From Macrophomina tecta (taxonomy: Eukaryota > Ascomycota > Dothideomycetes > Botryosphaeriales > Botryosphaeriaceae): a stretch of 64,000 nt of DNA. Of this stretch, positions 1 to 9,601 are shown piece by piece. The first letter of the stretch is position 1; every line of letters begins with the position of its first letter. The translations under genes and the position numbers were made by a program. Under the pieces are notes generated by a model, which was given only the letters and a program-made list of their open reading frames with translations, was not told the DNA's origin and did not search any database. The stretch lies in assembly GCA_024180945.1 (NCBI GenBank), contig JAKSGN010000007.1, positions 4,712,001 to 4,776,000 of the forward strand, written 5' to 3'.

Positions 1-714
1 AAAGCCTGGGATCCCCTCTATTTTTGGTCCTTTTTTCGATCCTTTTTTGAAGGGATGCGCCGATGATAAGGGGGAGTGCTGCTTCTGCTCCCACACCTAC
101 CAGGTTTCGGCTCCCCCGATTTCGCTACGGACCGTCCGTCATCCTTCATGAATCCGACGACAAGATGCTCGCAATCGTATTTCTCAACTGTGACCCTTTG
201 TCGCTGGAGGTATTGATATGGTTATACCAAGAATTAAGCAAGGTTTAGTACCCGGTCGGCCAGGTGCTAGTTGATTGCCGTGCGTGTGCCTTGCTGCCTT
301 AGCACGTGCGGGCTTAACAACGGGTTTATCCCGCTAATGCCGTGCCGAACTACACACACACCCAGTCTTTTCAGCCCTGCAGACCGATTAACCCCCCGTC
401 TTGGTGAATTGCCGCAACCCGCGGACCCCATGTAGTCTCCGATATACCAGACTTCACAGTATCACCCGCTTCCAACATGTGGCCGCCGAAGTGAGCCGCT
501 CCAGCTCGCCGAAACTACCCGGGCCGGGGCGATGTCTCACGGAAAGAATGAAGAGCTTGGGATTGTTTTGTCATTAATCGTTGTTGGATATCTCCAAAGA
601 AACTCATTAACGAGACGGAAGCGCACTATGCGCACGCGACAGCGATAGATACATCATCCTTCGGAGCCCACCAATCTCGATCCATCTAACCGGACAACAC
701 GGTGTTAGACACGC
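1..714. other. Intergenic, 3' flank of MFS transporter
   Basis: No convincing gene. One short open frame at 63-248 shows no domain and no clear start context. The stretch lies downstream of the minus-strand transporter that ends at 715, so its right part should contain that gene's 3' UTR. Confidence 0.5.
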
Positions 715-2669
715 TCACTGAACCCTGCTAATCTCAACCTGCTCGACACCAGTCTTCTCATTCGCGCTGGGAGAGCGGCGGCCGGTAGGGCTGGCGTCCG
801 CACCCTCGACATCCTTGACAAGCTCCGTGACGCCGAAGAGGTCATCCATGCGCTCGAGCGACAGACCCTTGGTCTCGGGGACGAGGAACCAGACGAAGAT
901 GAACATGGTGAAGCAGAAGGTGCCATAGGTGAAGAAAGCACTGCAAGAAAACAAACACGTCAGCAACCATTCACTCAAACCAACAACGTCTCGAAGAGAA
1001 AAGCACGTACCCATAACCGCCCTTGCCCATCGTTGCCAGCATGTTGGGTGTGGCGCGGGCGACGACGAAGTTGAACAGCCACTGCGTAGCGGCGCCCAGT
1101 GCCACGTTGGTGGAGCGCAGGCGCGCGGTCGGAATCTCGGAAATATAGATCCAGCACACGGGGCCCCAGCCGAACTGGAAGAAGCCGGCGAACAGGAAGA
1201 TGCAGACGAGCGCGAAGTAGCCCGCGGGCGGCACTGCCGCGCCCTCCTTGGGCGGCGCCACGCGAACGTAGATGCCGATGTAGTACATGCACGCCCCCTG
1301 CGCGATCGACGTCCACAGCAGCGAGCGCCGCCGTCCGAGCGAGTCGGCCACGAAGAGCAGGAAGCACGCGCAGGTCACCATCTTGACCACGCCGTAGATA
1401 CCCGTGGCGAAGAGGCCGGTCTTGGCGGACGGGATGCCGAGGCCGCGGAAGATCATGGGGGCGTAGTAGTTGACTGGGGAAGGCGAAATTACTAAGTATA
1501 CTGGATCGGCGAGGACTTGTGCGAGAATAGAGACTTACTGGCATTGGTGCCGGTCATCTGCTGGCAGATCATCAGACCGACGGTGAGCAGAGCACGCTTG
1601 CGGTTGCCAGGGATGGTCCACATTTCCCTCTGAAGGTCCTTGAGAGAAGCTCCGCCGATCAAACGGCGTTCATGCTCGAGCTGGTCGGCAATCTCCTGAA
1701 GCTCGCTCTGGACGTACGGGTGGGACGAGGGTAGCTGACGAATGCGGGTAAGGACGGCAGTAGCTTCCTCCCAGCGATCCTGCTTGGCGAGGAACCGAGG
1801 AGACTCGTTGCAAAGCCACATACTAAGCAGGAGGGCGATAGCCGGGAGTGCTTGGGCGACAAGTGGGACGACTGTTTATCATGCGTCAGCGATATCCGCT
1901 ATAGGCGAAGGTTGCTTAACGCACTGTAAGTGGTGTGGCCAGTGAGATGCTGGATGGCTCCATAGTTGGTCCAGAACGCCAGCATAGTACCAGTGGCGAT
2001 CTAGGCAAGGTTAGTCTCACATCCGCACGGGAGGCTTGGGCAATACGCACAAATAGCTGATAGATACCAGTAAGACCGCCACGAATAGCACGAGGAGCAT
2101 TCTCCGAGATGTAGAGAGGGACGACCATGGAAGCGGCACCAACACCCAGGCCGGCGACGAATCTGTAGAAAAACGCTTATCAGCCCCAGTGCTTTAGATG
2201 CCGAGCAGATGTGTTCCTCATCGAACGGACTCTCTCCTCTATCAGACAGACAGGTCAGAAGACGAACGTACCTGCCAATGTACATGACAGCCAATTGACC
2301 CTCACCAGCGGCCTGCATGACACAACCAACGATAGCAATGAGTGCGGCGATCAGAAGAGCAGCACGGCGACCAAGCTTGTCTGCCAGCCAGGATGTGACG
2401 AAGCAAGCAGCGAAGCAACCAGCTTGGAGGGTGGAGACAATGTTGGCCGAGAGGTCCTTTACACCGGCGTCGTCGAGATGGGCCAGGCCGTATCTCTCCT
2501 GGAACGCTGGCAGCTCAAGAACACCGCCGATAATACCGATATCCATGCCGAACAGCATGCCGCCGAAGCAGGCAGAGCAAGCCAGCATGTAGACACGCCA
2601 GCCGTAGATCTCGGTCGGATCGGACTTCATGGCGTCGTTGTGGACGACGCGTTGCAGGAAGGACACCAT
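715..2669 (-). CDS. MFS sugar/quinate-type transporter
   Basis: Plasma-membrane sugar porter of the major facilitator superfamily, closest in style to fungal quinate/hexose permeases. Six exons on the minus strand: 2669-2272, 2162-2051, 2000-1925, 1871-1539, 1473-1011 and 940-715. Together they give 535 aa with phases matching at every junction. Visible signatures are [10 protein letters not shown] in the first membrane segment, [12 protein letters not shown] in the loop between segments 2 and 3, [10 protein letters not shown] and [28 protein letters not shown], and the C-terminal [16 protein letters not shown]. All are family hallmarks, and the length is normal for 12 segments. It is divergent from the DUF2264 gene across about 1.6 kb, which suggests a regulated promoter. 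The substrate cannot be told from sequence; quinate, a hexose or a sugar acid are all possible. Confidence 0.88.
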
Positions 2670-4299
2670 GTTGGCGGTGTTGGTGATGACCTTGCGGTCC
2701 TCTGATGTCGTTCAGTCGGGACAGCAACGAGAAGTGGACTGCAAGGGGGCGTCGGGAGCGTCCAGCCGACCAGGGCGAAAGTAAGTCGAGAGATGGAGAG
2801 AGGATGGAGATGGAGAGAGGAGATGATGGGAAACAGGCCGAATTATCAAGGCCCACGGTTGAAACAAAATCCCCAGACGGAAAAGCAGGTGCCGGAGGAA
2901 GCAGTCTTCTGGAGTGTCCGGCCGGTATTAAGAAGTCTTGGGATCACTCCCGCGAGCCAAGCCGCGGCGATTCAGGATGAACGGGGGCCCAGAGCGCGGC
3001 GGAAACGTGCAATTTGTGGGAAATTCTGGCGGGATGGCTTGCCAAGGCGCCCTTCAAGCTGTCTCCAAGACTGGATCGGATTCTCCGAAGGAAGCCAAGG
3101 TTCGCATGGGACGAAGACGGTTTAGGGCACAGCGCAAAGTTAAGCTTGAGCTGTCTGTCTGCTGGGTGATGCCCGCTGGGAGTGTTGGGCGTACTTATGC
3201 TGTGGCGATTAGGTATTTCCTGGGGTAAAGCAGGGCGGTGGTGGGGTGCAGCCGCGTCCCGGGCGTGAGGACCCCATCGCTAGGAGCATTCTGTGCTTAT
3301 CCGGCGTGCCATGGTGTGCATCCAGGGCGGCGGTATTACTCGCCTCGGGCAAGCAGCATCGATCCTGGGCGGTTCGAGGCGAGGTGAGCAGTGTTTGGTT
3401 CCAGGCGTCAACCGTGCAGGCTGCAGCGTGATGGCTGTTAGTGGCTCGCGCCGCGTGAGCAACGTCGCGTAGCGCGTGTCAGTCGACGCAGCCGGAAAAG
3501 GAACGATAGTTTGTTGGCAGATCTGGAGAAGTGGAGCTGTAGGTGGATCCTCCACCACCCCTCCGCCCCGGCCGCCACCCCCGGACTCTCTCCGCTCGCT
3601 CAACGTTCGCATTTGCAAAGAGCCGGCCCCCTCCCCCCACGTTCGGCGCCGTGGAATTTAGCCGATACGCGGATAAAAGACGACCGAAGCACAAGTGGTT
3701 AAAGGAGGCGGGAACGCCATCATGTATTGTACAAATCCTCTTGGTGTTTGTGCAGCCTCTGTGGCGAAACGACTCGCTTCCCGTCTCCCGCACAATCAAC
3801 TAGGGGTGGAGAGAAGGCCTCGCCAAGCGTTTGGGGCTTGCGACACAATTGCTTTGCAGCTTGACCAGCCTAGGCTCTGCTCTCTCCCGTCGCAATCTCG
3901 GCCATCTGCTCCCATTGGTGCGCCGCCCTATCTTGCGTTTCTTGTCGCCCCCCACTGACTCGCTGCGCTACTCGACAAGTCGCAACTCCATTTTATAGGC
4001 TTCGATCAATACGCGGAATTGATTGCTACAATATCTGCGTCACCTGATTAGTCGCTCTAGCGGTGCGATCCACTCGGCCCTTTGACAGGTACGTTTCCAA
4101 CTGCCGGGACCGGAGCACGCACCTCGAACGAAACCACCTGGCCTACTCGTGGCTCGAGATGACTGATCAAAATAGAAGCCGAAATAGTGAGAGTTTCAGG
4201 CCTGAAACGGCCTCCCTGCGCATCATCATTCCCCTGCAACTCATCCCAATTTCCCCATTGGGGCCCATAGTCCACACGTCTTAAGTGAAAGCCTGCATT
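2670..4299. promoter_or_regulatory. Divergent promoter region, transporter / DUF2264
   Basis: About 1.6 kb between two gene starts that point away from each other. Short GC-rich open frames (2705-2980, 2938-3228, 3695-3958) overlap on several frames, have no recognisable domain and look like chance. I see no RNA gene. The length is generous for a shared fungal promoter and would suit conditional control of both genes. That is inference. Confidence 0.4.
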
Positions 4300-6520
4300 A
4301 TGTCAGCAGCTCAAGCAACCAACAACCATGGCCTGGCCGCCGCAAACCGCCCCTTCCCACTGCATCCTTTCAACAAGAACCCCATGCGCACACGCGCGGA
4401 TGTAGTCGATGCATGTGCTTCCCTGCTCGATCCGCTCGCCGCTGGCACCTCAGCCGGCGGTGCTCTCGTGCGTGTAGCGGGAACCGGAACCCGCTTCGAT
4501 GAGACGGCTGCTCAGTCTGAGGGCTATGCTCGGCCGCTGTGGGGCCTGGCGCCGCTGCTGGCGGGCGGTAGTGAGTACGGCGGCACTGAGCGCTATGTGC
4601 GCGGGCTGGTGAGCGGGACAGATCCCGAGCATGAGGAGTTCTGGGGATACATGGAAGACCTCGACCAGCGTATGGTCGAGGCGTGTCCGATTGGCTTCAC
4701 TTTGGCCATTGCCGGCAAGCAGTTCTGGGACCCCTTGACCGAGAAGCAGAGGGAGAATGTCGCGGCGTATTTGGGGAGCATGAACGATAAGGAAATGCCA
4801 AACACAAACTGGTACGTCCCTCATCGCCACTTGAACCTCCTTTGTCTGTTGCTGTGATCAACTAGCCAATGCTGTCTGCGTTTGCATGTCTTCCTTCACC
4901 GCTCGCCCTATCTACTTCAATGCTTTACCACGCTAGCCGCCGTTGCTCTCCGTTCCTAGCTGCTTCTTGGGGCCTACCCATTCCTTCCCACCACGGCGTC
5001 AGAACTCCGACGCCAACCATCCCGCCTACCGCCCACAGCACTAACACCAATCCACTCCCAATAGGCTCTGGTTCCGCGTCTTCGCCAATCTCGGCCTCGC
5101 CAAAGTCGGCGCCGCCTACTCGCAATCACGCCTCGAATCAGACATCAAGCACCTCAACACCTTCTACCGCGGACAGGGCTGGTCCAACGACGGGCCGGCG
5201 GGCTACACGCAGATGGACTACTACAGCGGGTCGTTCGCGATCCAATACCTGCAGCTGCTCTACGCGCAGCTCAACGGCAGCGCCGATGCCGAACGCGCAG
5301 CCGAGTTCCGGTCGCGCGCGCGGCAGTACGCGCTGGACATCGTGTACTACTTCGACAGCGAGGGGCGCGCGCTCACGTTCGGGCGCTCGCTGACGTACCG
5401 CTTCGCGATGGCGGCCTTCTGGGGCGCGGTGGCCTTCTCCGACACCGAGCTGCCCGCGCCGCTGTCGTGGGGGGTCGTCAAGGGGCTGCTGCTGCGCAAC
5501 CTGCGCTGGTGGACGCGGCACGCGGACATCTTCCAGCCCAACGGCATGCTCAACGTCGGCTACACGTACCCCAACACCTACCTGGCCGAGAACTACAACT
5601 CGCCGGGCTCGCCGTACTGGTGCATGCTGGCGTTCGCGCCGCTGGCGCTGCCCGCCACGCACCCCTTCTGGGCGAGCGAGGAGCTGCCCCACCCGTGGCA
5701 GTCGCTCCCGCCGGTCAAGAAGCTCGAGGTGCCGCTCCAGATCGTCAGCAGCCGCGGCGGCCACGCGCTGTGCCTCAGCAGCGGCCAGAGCTGCCACTAC
5801 CCGCTCAAGAACACGCAGGCCAAGTACGGCCGCTTCGCGTACAGCGCCGCCTTCGCGTACAGCGTGTCGACGGGCGCCTACACGCTCGAGCAGTGGGTGC
5901 CCGAGTCGGCGCTCGCGCTGTCCGACGACGGCGGCGAGCTGTGGCGCATGCGGCGCGCGGTCGAGGACGCCGGCTTCGAGGAGCGCGACGGCGCGCCCGT
6001 GCTGGTGTCCAAGATGCGCCCGTGGAGGGATGTCGAGGTCCAGACGTGGCTGCTGCCGCCCGCGGAGCCGACGCCGTACTGGCACCTGCGCGTGCACCGC
6101 GTGGCCGCGGGCAGGGAGACGCTGCTGGCGGCCGAGGGCGCATGGGCCGTGTTCGGCTGCAGGCTGAGGGACGGCAGGAGGCTCGGGCCGTACGATGCGG
6201 ACGCGCACGATGGCTGGGTCAGCGAGGCCGGTTCTGCCCTGGCCGTCTCGCCCAAGTCGGGCGCCGTGGGCATCGTCGAGCTGCTGCCGGCGGAGCGGGC
6301 GGGCGACATCCTCGACGCCGACGCCAACTCCAACATGGTGGAGCCGCGCACGGTGCTGCCCGTGTTGCGCAGCGAAGTCGCCGCCGGGCAGACCAAGTGG
6401 TATGCCACGGCTGTGTTTGCGCTGCCGGAGAGCGTGCCTGATTGGAGGAAGATCTACCAGGAGCATTGGCAGAAGAGGCCTTCGATTCCGGCTTGGCTCT
6501 CGGAAAAGATCGATGCGTAG
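4300..6520 (+). CDS. DUF2264 family protein
   Basis: Protein of the DUF2264 family (PF10022), whose biochemical role is not settled; it is found in fungi and bacteria, often near carbohydrate genes. Two exons, 4300-4811 and 5065-6520, give 655 aa. The intron is long for this window (253 nt), with donor GTACGT, a CACTAAC branch-like site and acceptor AATAG, and it joins NTNW to [11 protein letters not shown]. The first ATG in frame is at 4300. Family-like stretches include [48 protein letters not shown] and [14 protein letters not shown]. The N-terminal half has an alpha/alpha-barrel look, and the C-terminal half should be beta-rich. No signal peptide is seen. It is very GC-rich, so a large antisense open frame exists over exon 2 and should be ignored. 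Confidence 0.85.
4812..5064 (+). other. Long intron of the DUF2264 gene
   Basis: GT-AG intron of 253 nt, phase 2, pyrimidine-rich, with a CTAAC branch-like motif about 25 nt before the acceptor. Most introns in this window are 50-130 nt. No hairpin or coding signal was noticed inside. Confidence 0.7.
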
Positions 6521-6887
6521 AGGAAAATGTGCTGGATTTCTTCGACCAGAGTCCCAAAATATCAATGAATCATGAATACGTCGACTAGAGAGTTAGCCTT
6601 GTTCTTAATGCGTGTAGATCGGTAGATTGACCATGAAGGAGATGTGAAAACAGAAAACAGAACTGGCCCGTCTTGAGCAATTTTGCGCGCGGCTTTGATT
6701 GGAGAGTTTAAATGCTCTGGGGTATCTCGAGATCAAGTACAATTATCACAGACACCCACCCAAGCTGGATGCACGGACTCTTGCAGGAAGGAAGAAGCAA
6801 GCGAATGGGAAAGAAGGAAAAGAGGTCGAGCGAAAAGGAAGGGAAGACGCCAAGTCCCGCTGCATAATTTCCCCTCCCTCGAAGTTG

Positions 6888-6905
6888 AAAAAAAAAAAAA
6901 AAAAA
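6888..6905. repeat. Poly(A) run, 18 nt
   Basis: One of eight homopolymer runs of at least 17 nt, all intergenic. A T-tract relative to the minus-strand gene that ends at 7124. Confidence 0.9.
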
Positions 6906-7086
6906 CCAAGAAACCAACCTGCCTGTACCATCTCGAAGAACGCCTGCTGCCCAGGTATGTACGGTAATAGGGAATTCTGCATCATCCAATTTTGAGAACT
7001 CCGTAGCAAAGCAACGCAAAGACTGACGAGTGCACATCGACATAGGAGAAGCGAAGAGTGATCGTAGGCCATAAGCAAAAGAAGCG

Positions 7087-7103
7087 AAAAAAAAAAAAAA
7101 AAA
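7087..7103. repeat. Poly(A) run, 17 nt
   Basis: Sense-strand T-tract starting 20 nt after the stop of the coiled-coil gene. Confidence 0.9.
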
Positions 7104-7123
7104 GGGCGGTCGACAGTTTTGAC

Positions 7124-9112
7124 CTAATCACTGTCAACGCTGCCGTTGAAGTAGTCTGCAGGCGCTTTGGGGCCCTGCAGATCGATACCGCTATCACGGT
7201 CATTCCTCGTGTTGTTCATTGATGCTCTGACGGCAGCTGTAGCATCCGGGTGCGTCCATGGGCTCAGGAGCGATCCTCCAGCATGTGGTTCGTCATCTTC
7301 CGAATCAGATTGACCCTGCTCTTCTGGACTGAGGATCCGTCCGCCTAGCTTGACGTCGCTGACGCGGATTTTGTAGTCCAGAGCTTTCCTTCCCTCCTTG
7401 ATCAGGTCCTCCGTCACCGTAAGACAGCGCTTCAAGCTTTGATTTAGCTTCTGGCTGTCTATTAGGATCTCCTTGTGTTTGGAGAGATCGAGTTGAAGGC
7501 GTTTCTGATCTTGGAACCGGTACTTGGCATCTCTTTCAGCCAAGGCACTCGGGCTCATTGAGCCCTCGTCCAGCGAGGATTCGCTGGATGAGAGATCCTC
7601 TTGTTCTTCCTCTTCATCTTCATCGTCTTCGCCGTCAAGGCCCAAGAACTCTTCGTCGGCGAATTCAGCTGTCTCGCCCTCGGTGAGAGAGGCGAGGGCG
7701 GAAGATCCATTAGTACCGTTGGATGCCAACCCACCAGTCCTGCTCATCCGTCGGAATCGCTTCAGCTCAGCCTTTTGCTTTCGGACCTCTCGCTCTAGCT
7801 GTCGGTTGATGGCCAATAACGATGAATTGCTAATCTCCAAGTCCATGACCTTGCGCTCTCTTCTAGCATTCGCAGCGAGCTCGTTCATCTTCTGGAGAGC
7901 AGTCTGCGGCTGCTGCTGATCAGGCTCATCGGACGCTACGGGACTCTGCAGCGCCGGACTCTGGGGCAATGACAATGGAGATTGCAGGCCGTTGGGCTCT
8001 TTCCCTAAGCGTCCTTCGTGATGGACGTTGCTGGAGCCAGACATTACTGTCGAAGGGGATGTGACGTCGACCTGCAGGGGGCTAGGCGAGTGTTCCGCAT
8101 GCCCCGAAATCCTCCGATTCGAGCACACCGAGTCGATTGAAGACATGCTCGAGCTCTTGTGATGGCTTGCGTACATTCCGCTGTGATCCGTACTCGATCT
8201 CCTCCGATGCCCGGGCGGTGCGTCCTTGGCGTCTGAAAATGCCGACACGGCGGACGGGGGTCGCGAATGTCCATTTGGCCGAATTATTTGCGAGGCCCCC
8301 TTTCTGTATGATAGGTGTATCGTTTCCTTGTTGGGAGAGACCGGGCGTGAGCCATCTTTTGACTGCGAGGACGGATGGAAATGCGGGTCTGGGGTGGCGG
8401 AGAGAATGGGCGGTGAGTGCAGCGGCGAGCTGAGGCGGTCGTTGTGGATGGTGTTGGCGTGGAAGAACTTGCTGTCGATATTCGGCGGGCGGTTCTTCTC
8501 GGCAGACGCGAGCGGAGGAGACTTCAGTCCAGCTGCAACGCCTCGCTCCTGGTCCCTTGCGTAGAAGAAGGTCGAGGCTTTCTTGGGCGCCGGATTCGAG
8601 GTGGGCTCTTGCCGCCGTGCCTCGCTGGCGTGGAAGAACATGGACGACGTATCCTTCCCAGCGTATCCGACCTCGCTGCTGGGCCTTGAATTCCTGCCGC
8701 CCGGCGCAGCCAGAGCGGGGCCATCGATGCCACCCACTATGCTCCTTGGTCTCGACGGGCCATTGCTTCCAGGGGCGCTGCGAGGGATGGTGTCGGCGAG
8801 GGTCAGGCGCGGAGCGCTGGGGGTGTCGGGAGTGCCGGCGGGCGTGGACTGGGTGCTGCTGGCGCGCGACTTGCGCGACGAGGAGCGGGGAGTGACATTG
8901 CTCGAGTAGGGCGTGGACGGGTCGTCGCGGGCGCTGGAGCGCGAGGCGGAGCTGGCGACGCTGAGGTTGGAGCGGGCGGACGAGGGGACCAGCGAGGGCG
9001 CGGATGCGAGCTTGGGGGTGAGCGGCGCCTTGTTCGTGCGGCTGGAAGCAAGGGTCGGCCTCAGAGTCTTGCCAGTGCTGGTGGCGGCGGTGGAGCGGTC
9101 GGATGCGGGCAT
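7124..9112 (-). CDS. Disordered coiled-coil protein with FFAT-like motifs
   Basis: Single-exon, 662-aa protein that I do not recognise. Residues 1-400 are Ser/Pro-rich and probably disordered, with many SP and TP sites. Three short repeats stand out: SSMFFHASEA near 157-165, STFFYARDQE near 180-189 and DSKFFHANTI near 213-222. Residues 402-455 form a basic coiled coil (NELAANARRERKVMDLEIS, then INRQLEREVRKQKAELKRF). An acidic tract follows at about 478-515, and a second helical region (YRFQDQKRLQLDLSKHKEIL) lies at about 531-575. The FFxA cores resemble FFAT motifs that bind VAP proteins on the ER, which would suggest a membrane-contact or polarity scaffold. That link is inference. It is divergent from polymerase kappa across 489 bp. 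A T-tract on the sense strand begins 20 nt after the stop. Confidence 0.75.
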   Translation of the reverse strand: MPASDRSTAATSTGKTLRPTLASSRTNKAPLTPKLASAPSLVPSSARSNLSVASSASRSSARDDPSTPYSSNVTPRSSSRKSRASSTQSTPAGTPDTPSAPRLTLADTIPRSAPGSNGPSRPRSIVGGIDGPALAAPGGRNSRPSSEVGYAGKDTSSMFFHASEARRQEPTSNPAPKKASTFFYARDQERGVAAGLKSPPLASAEKNRPPNIDSKFFHANTIHNDRLSSPLHSPPILSATPDPHFHPSSQSKDGSRPVSPNKETIHLSYRKGASQIIRPNGHSRPPSAVSAFSDAKDAPPGHRRRSSTDHSGMYASHHKSSSMSSIDSVCSNRRISGHAEHSPSPLQVDVTSPSTVMSGSSNVHHEGRLGKEPNGLQSPLSLPQSPALQSPVASDEPDQQQPQTALQKMNELAANARRERKVMDLEISNSSLLAINRQLEREVRKQKAELKRFRRMSRTGGLASNGTNGSSALASLTEGETAEFADEEFLGLDGEDDEDEEEEQEDLSSSESSLDEGSMSPSALAERDAKYRFQDQKRLQLDLSKHKEILIDSQKLNQSLKRCLTVTEDLIKEGRKALDYKIRVSDVKLGGRILSPEEQGQSDSEDDEPHAGGSLLSPWTHPDATAAVRASMNNTRNDRDSGIDLQGPKAPADYFNGSVDSD

Positions 9113-9601
9113 CCTCGGGCGGGCGGCGGTCGCAGTCGCAGTCTATCGGCAGCCGGGAGCAGCGTTATGCACATTGGACATGGTAGGGGCGCGGCAGGAG
9201 GAGCGGCGAGGCGAGGGCAGCAGGCCGACGGGCGGTGGTCGGAAGGGTGGCTCAGGTTTGTTTTGGTGTTGCTGGGCGGCAGGGAGCGTGTGACGGGCGC
9301 GGCTGGGATGGCTGGCTGGAATTTGCAGCGGTAATGCCCCGCCTTTCCGCTTGTGGCAGCAGATTGTCGCCCGGGCAAGAGGCGGACGGTGGGAATTTCT
9401 TCACGCTGGCGGAGGAGGGAGGCGACTCACTGCAGATACTCCTTACGGTGGTGTGAGCGAGCCCGTCATTTGCGCCCTGGTCAAGGGCAGCCTTATGAAC
9501 CCTGCAGCCGCCTCCCGTCGTCACCGCCGGCCCTCTGACCTCGCCCTCGCCCACGCGCAGACACGAGCCCCCATGTCGCGACATCCCCGCCTCTTCCCGC
9601 C
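9113..9601. promoter_or_regulatory. Divergent promoter, coiled-coil gene / pol kappa
   Basis: 489 bp between two starts pointing apart. GC-rich with no TATA box noticed. It probably carries the promoters and 5' UTRs of both genes. Confidence 0.5.

Larger units (their letters stand above)
6521..7123. other. Intergenic between convergent genes
   Basis: 3' flanks of the DUF2264 gene (+) and the coiled-coil gene (-). It contains two A-runs on the plus strand, 6888-6905 and 7087-7103. Read on the minus strand they are T-tracts downstream of the coiled-coil gene. The short open frames here are built around these runs and are not credible genes. Confidence 0.6.

Noticed and set aside
5138..6565. 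475-codon minus-strand open frame
   Set aside because: Lies antisense to DUF2264 exon 2; Arg/His/Ala-rich shadow of GC-rich codons.
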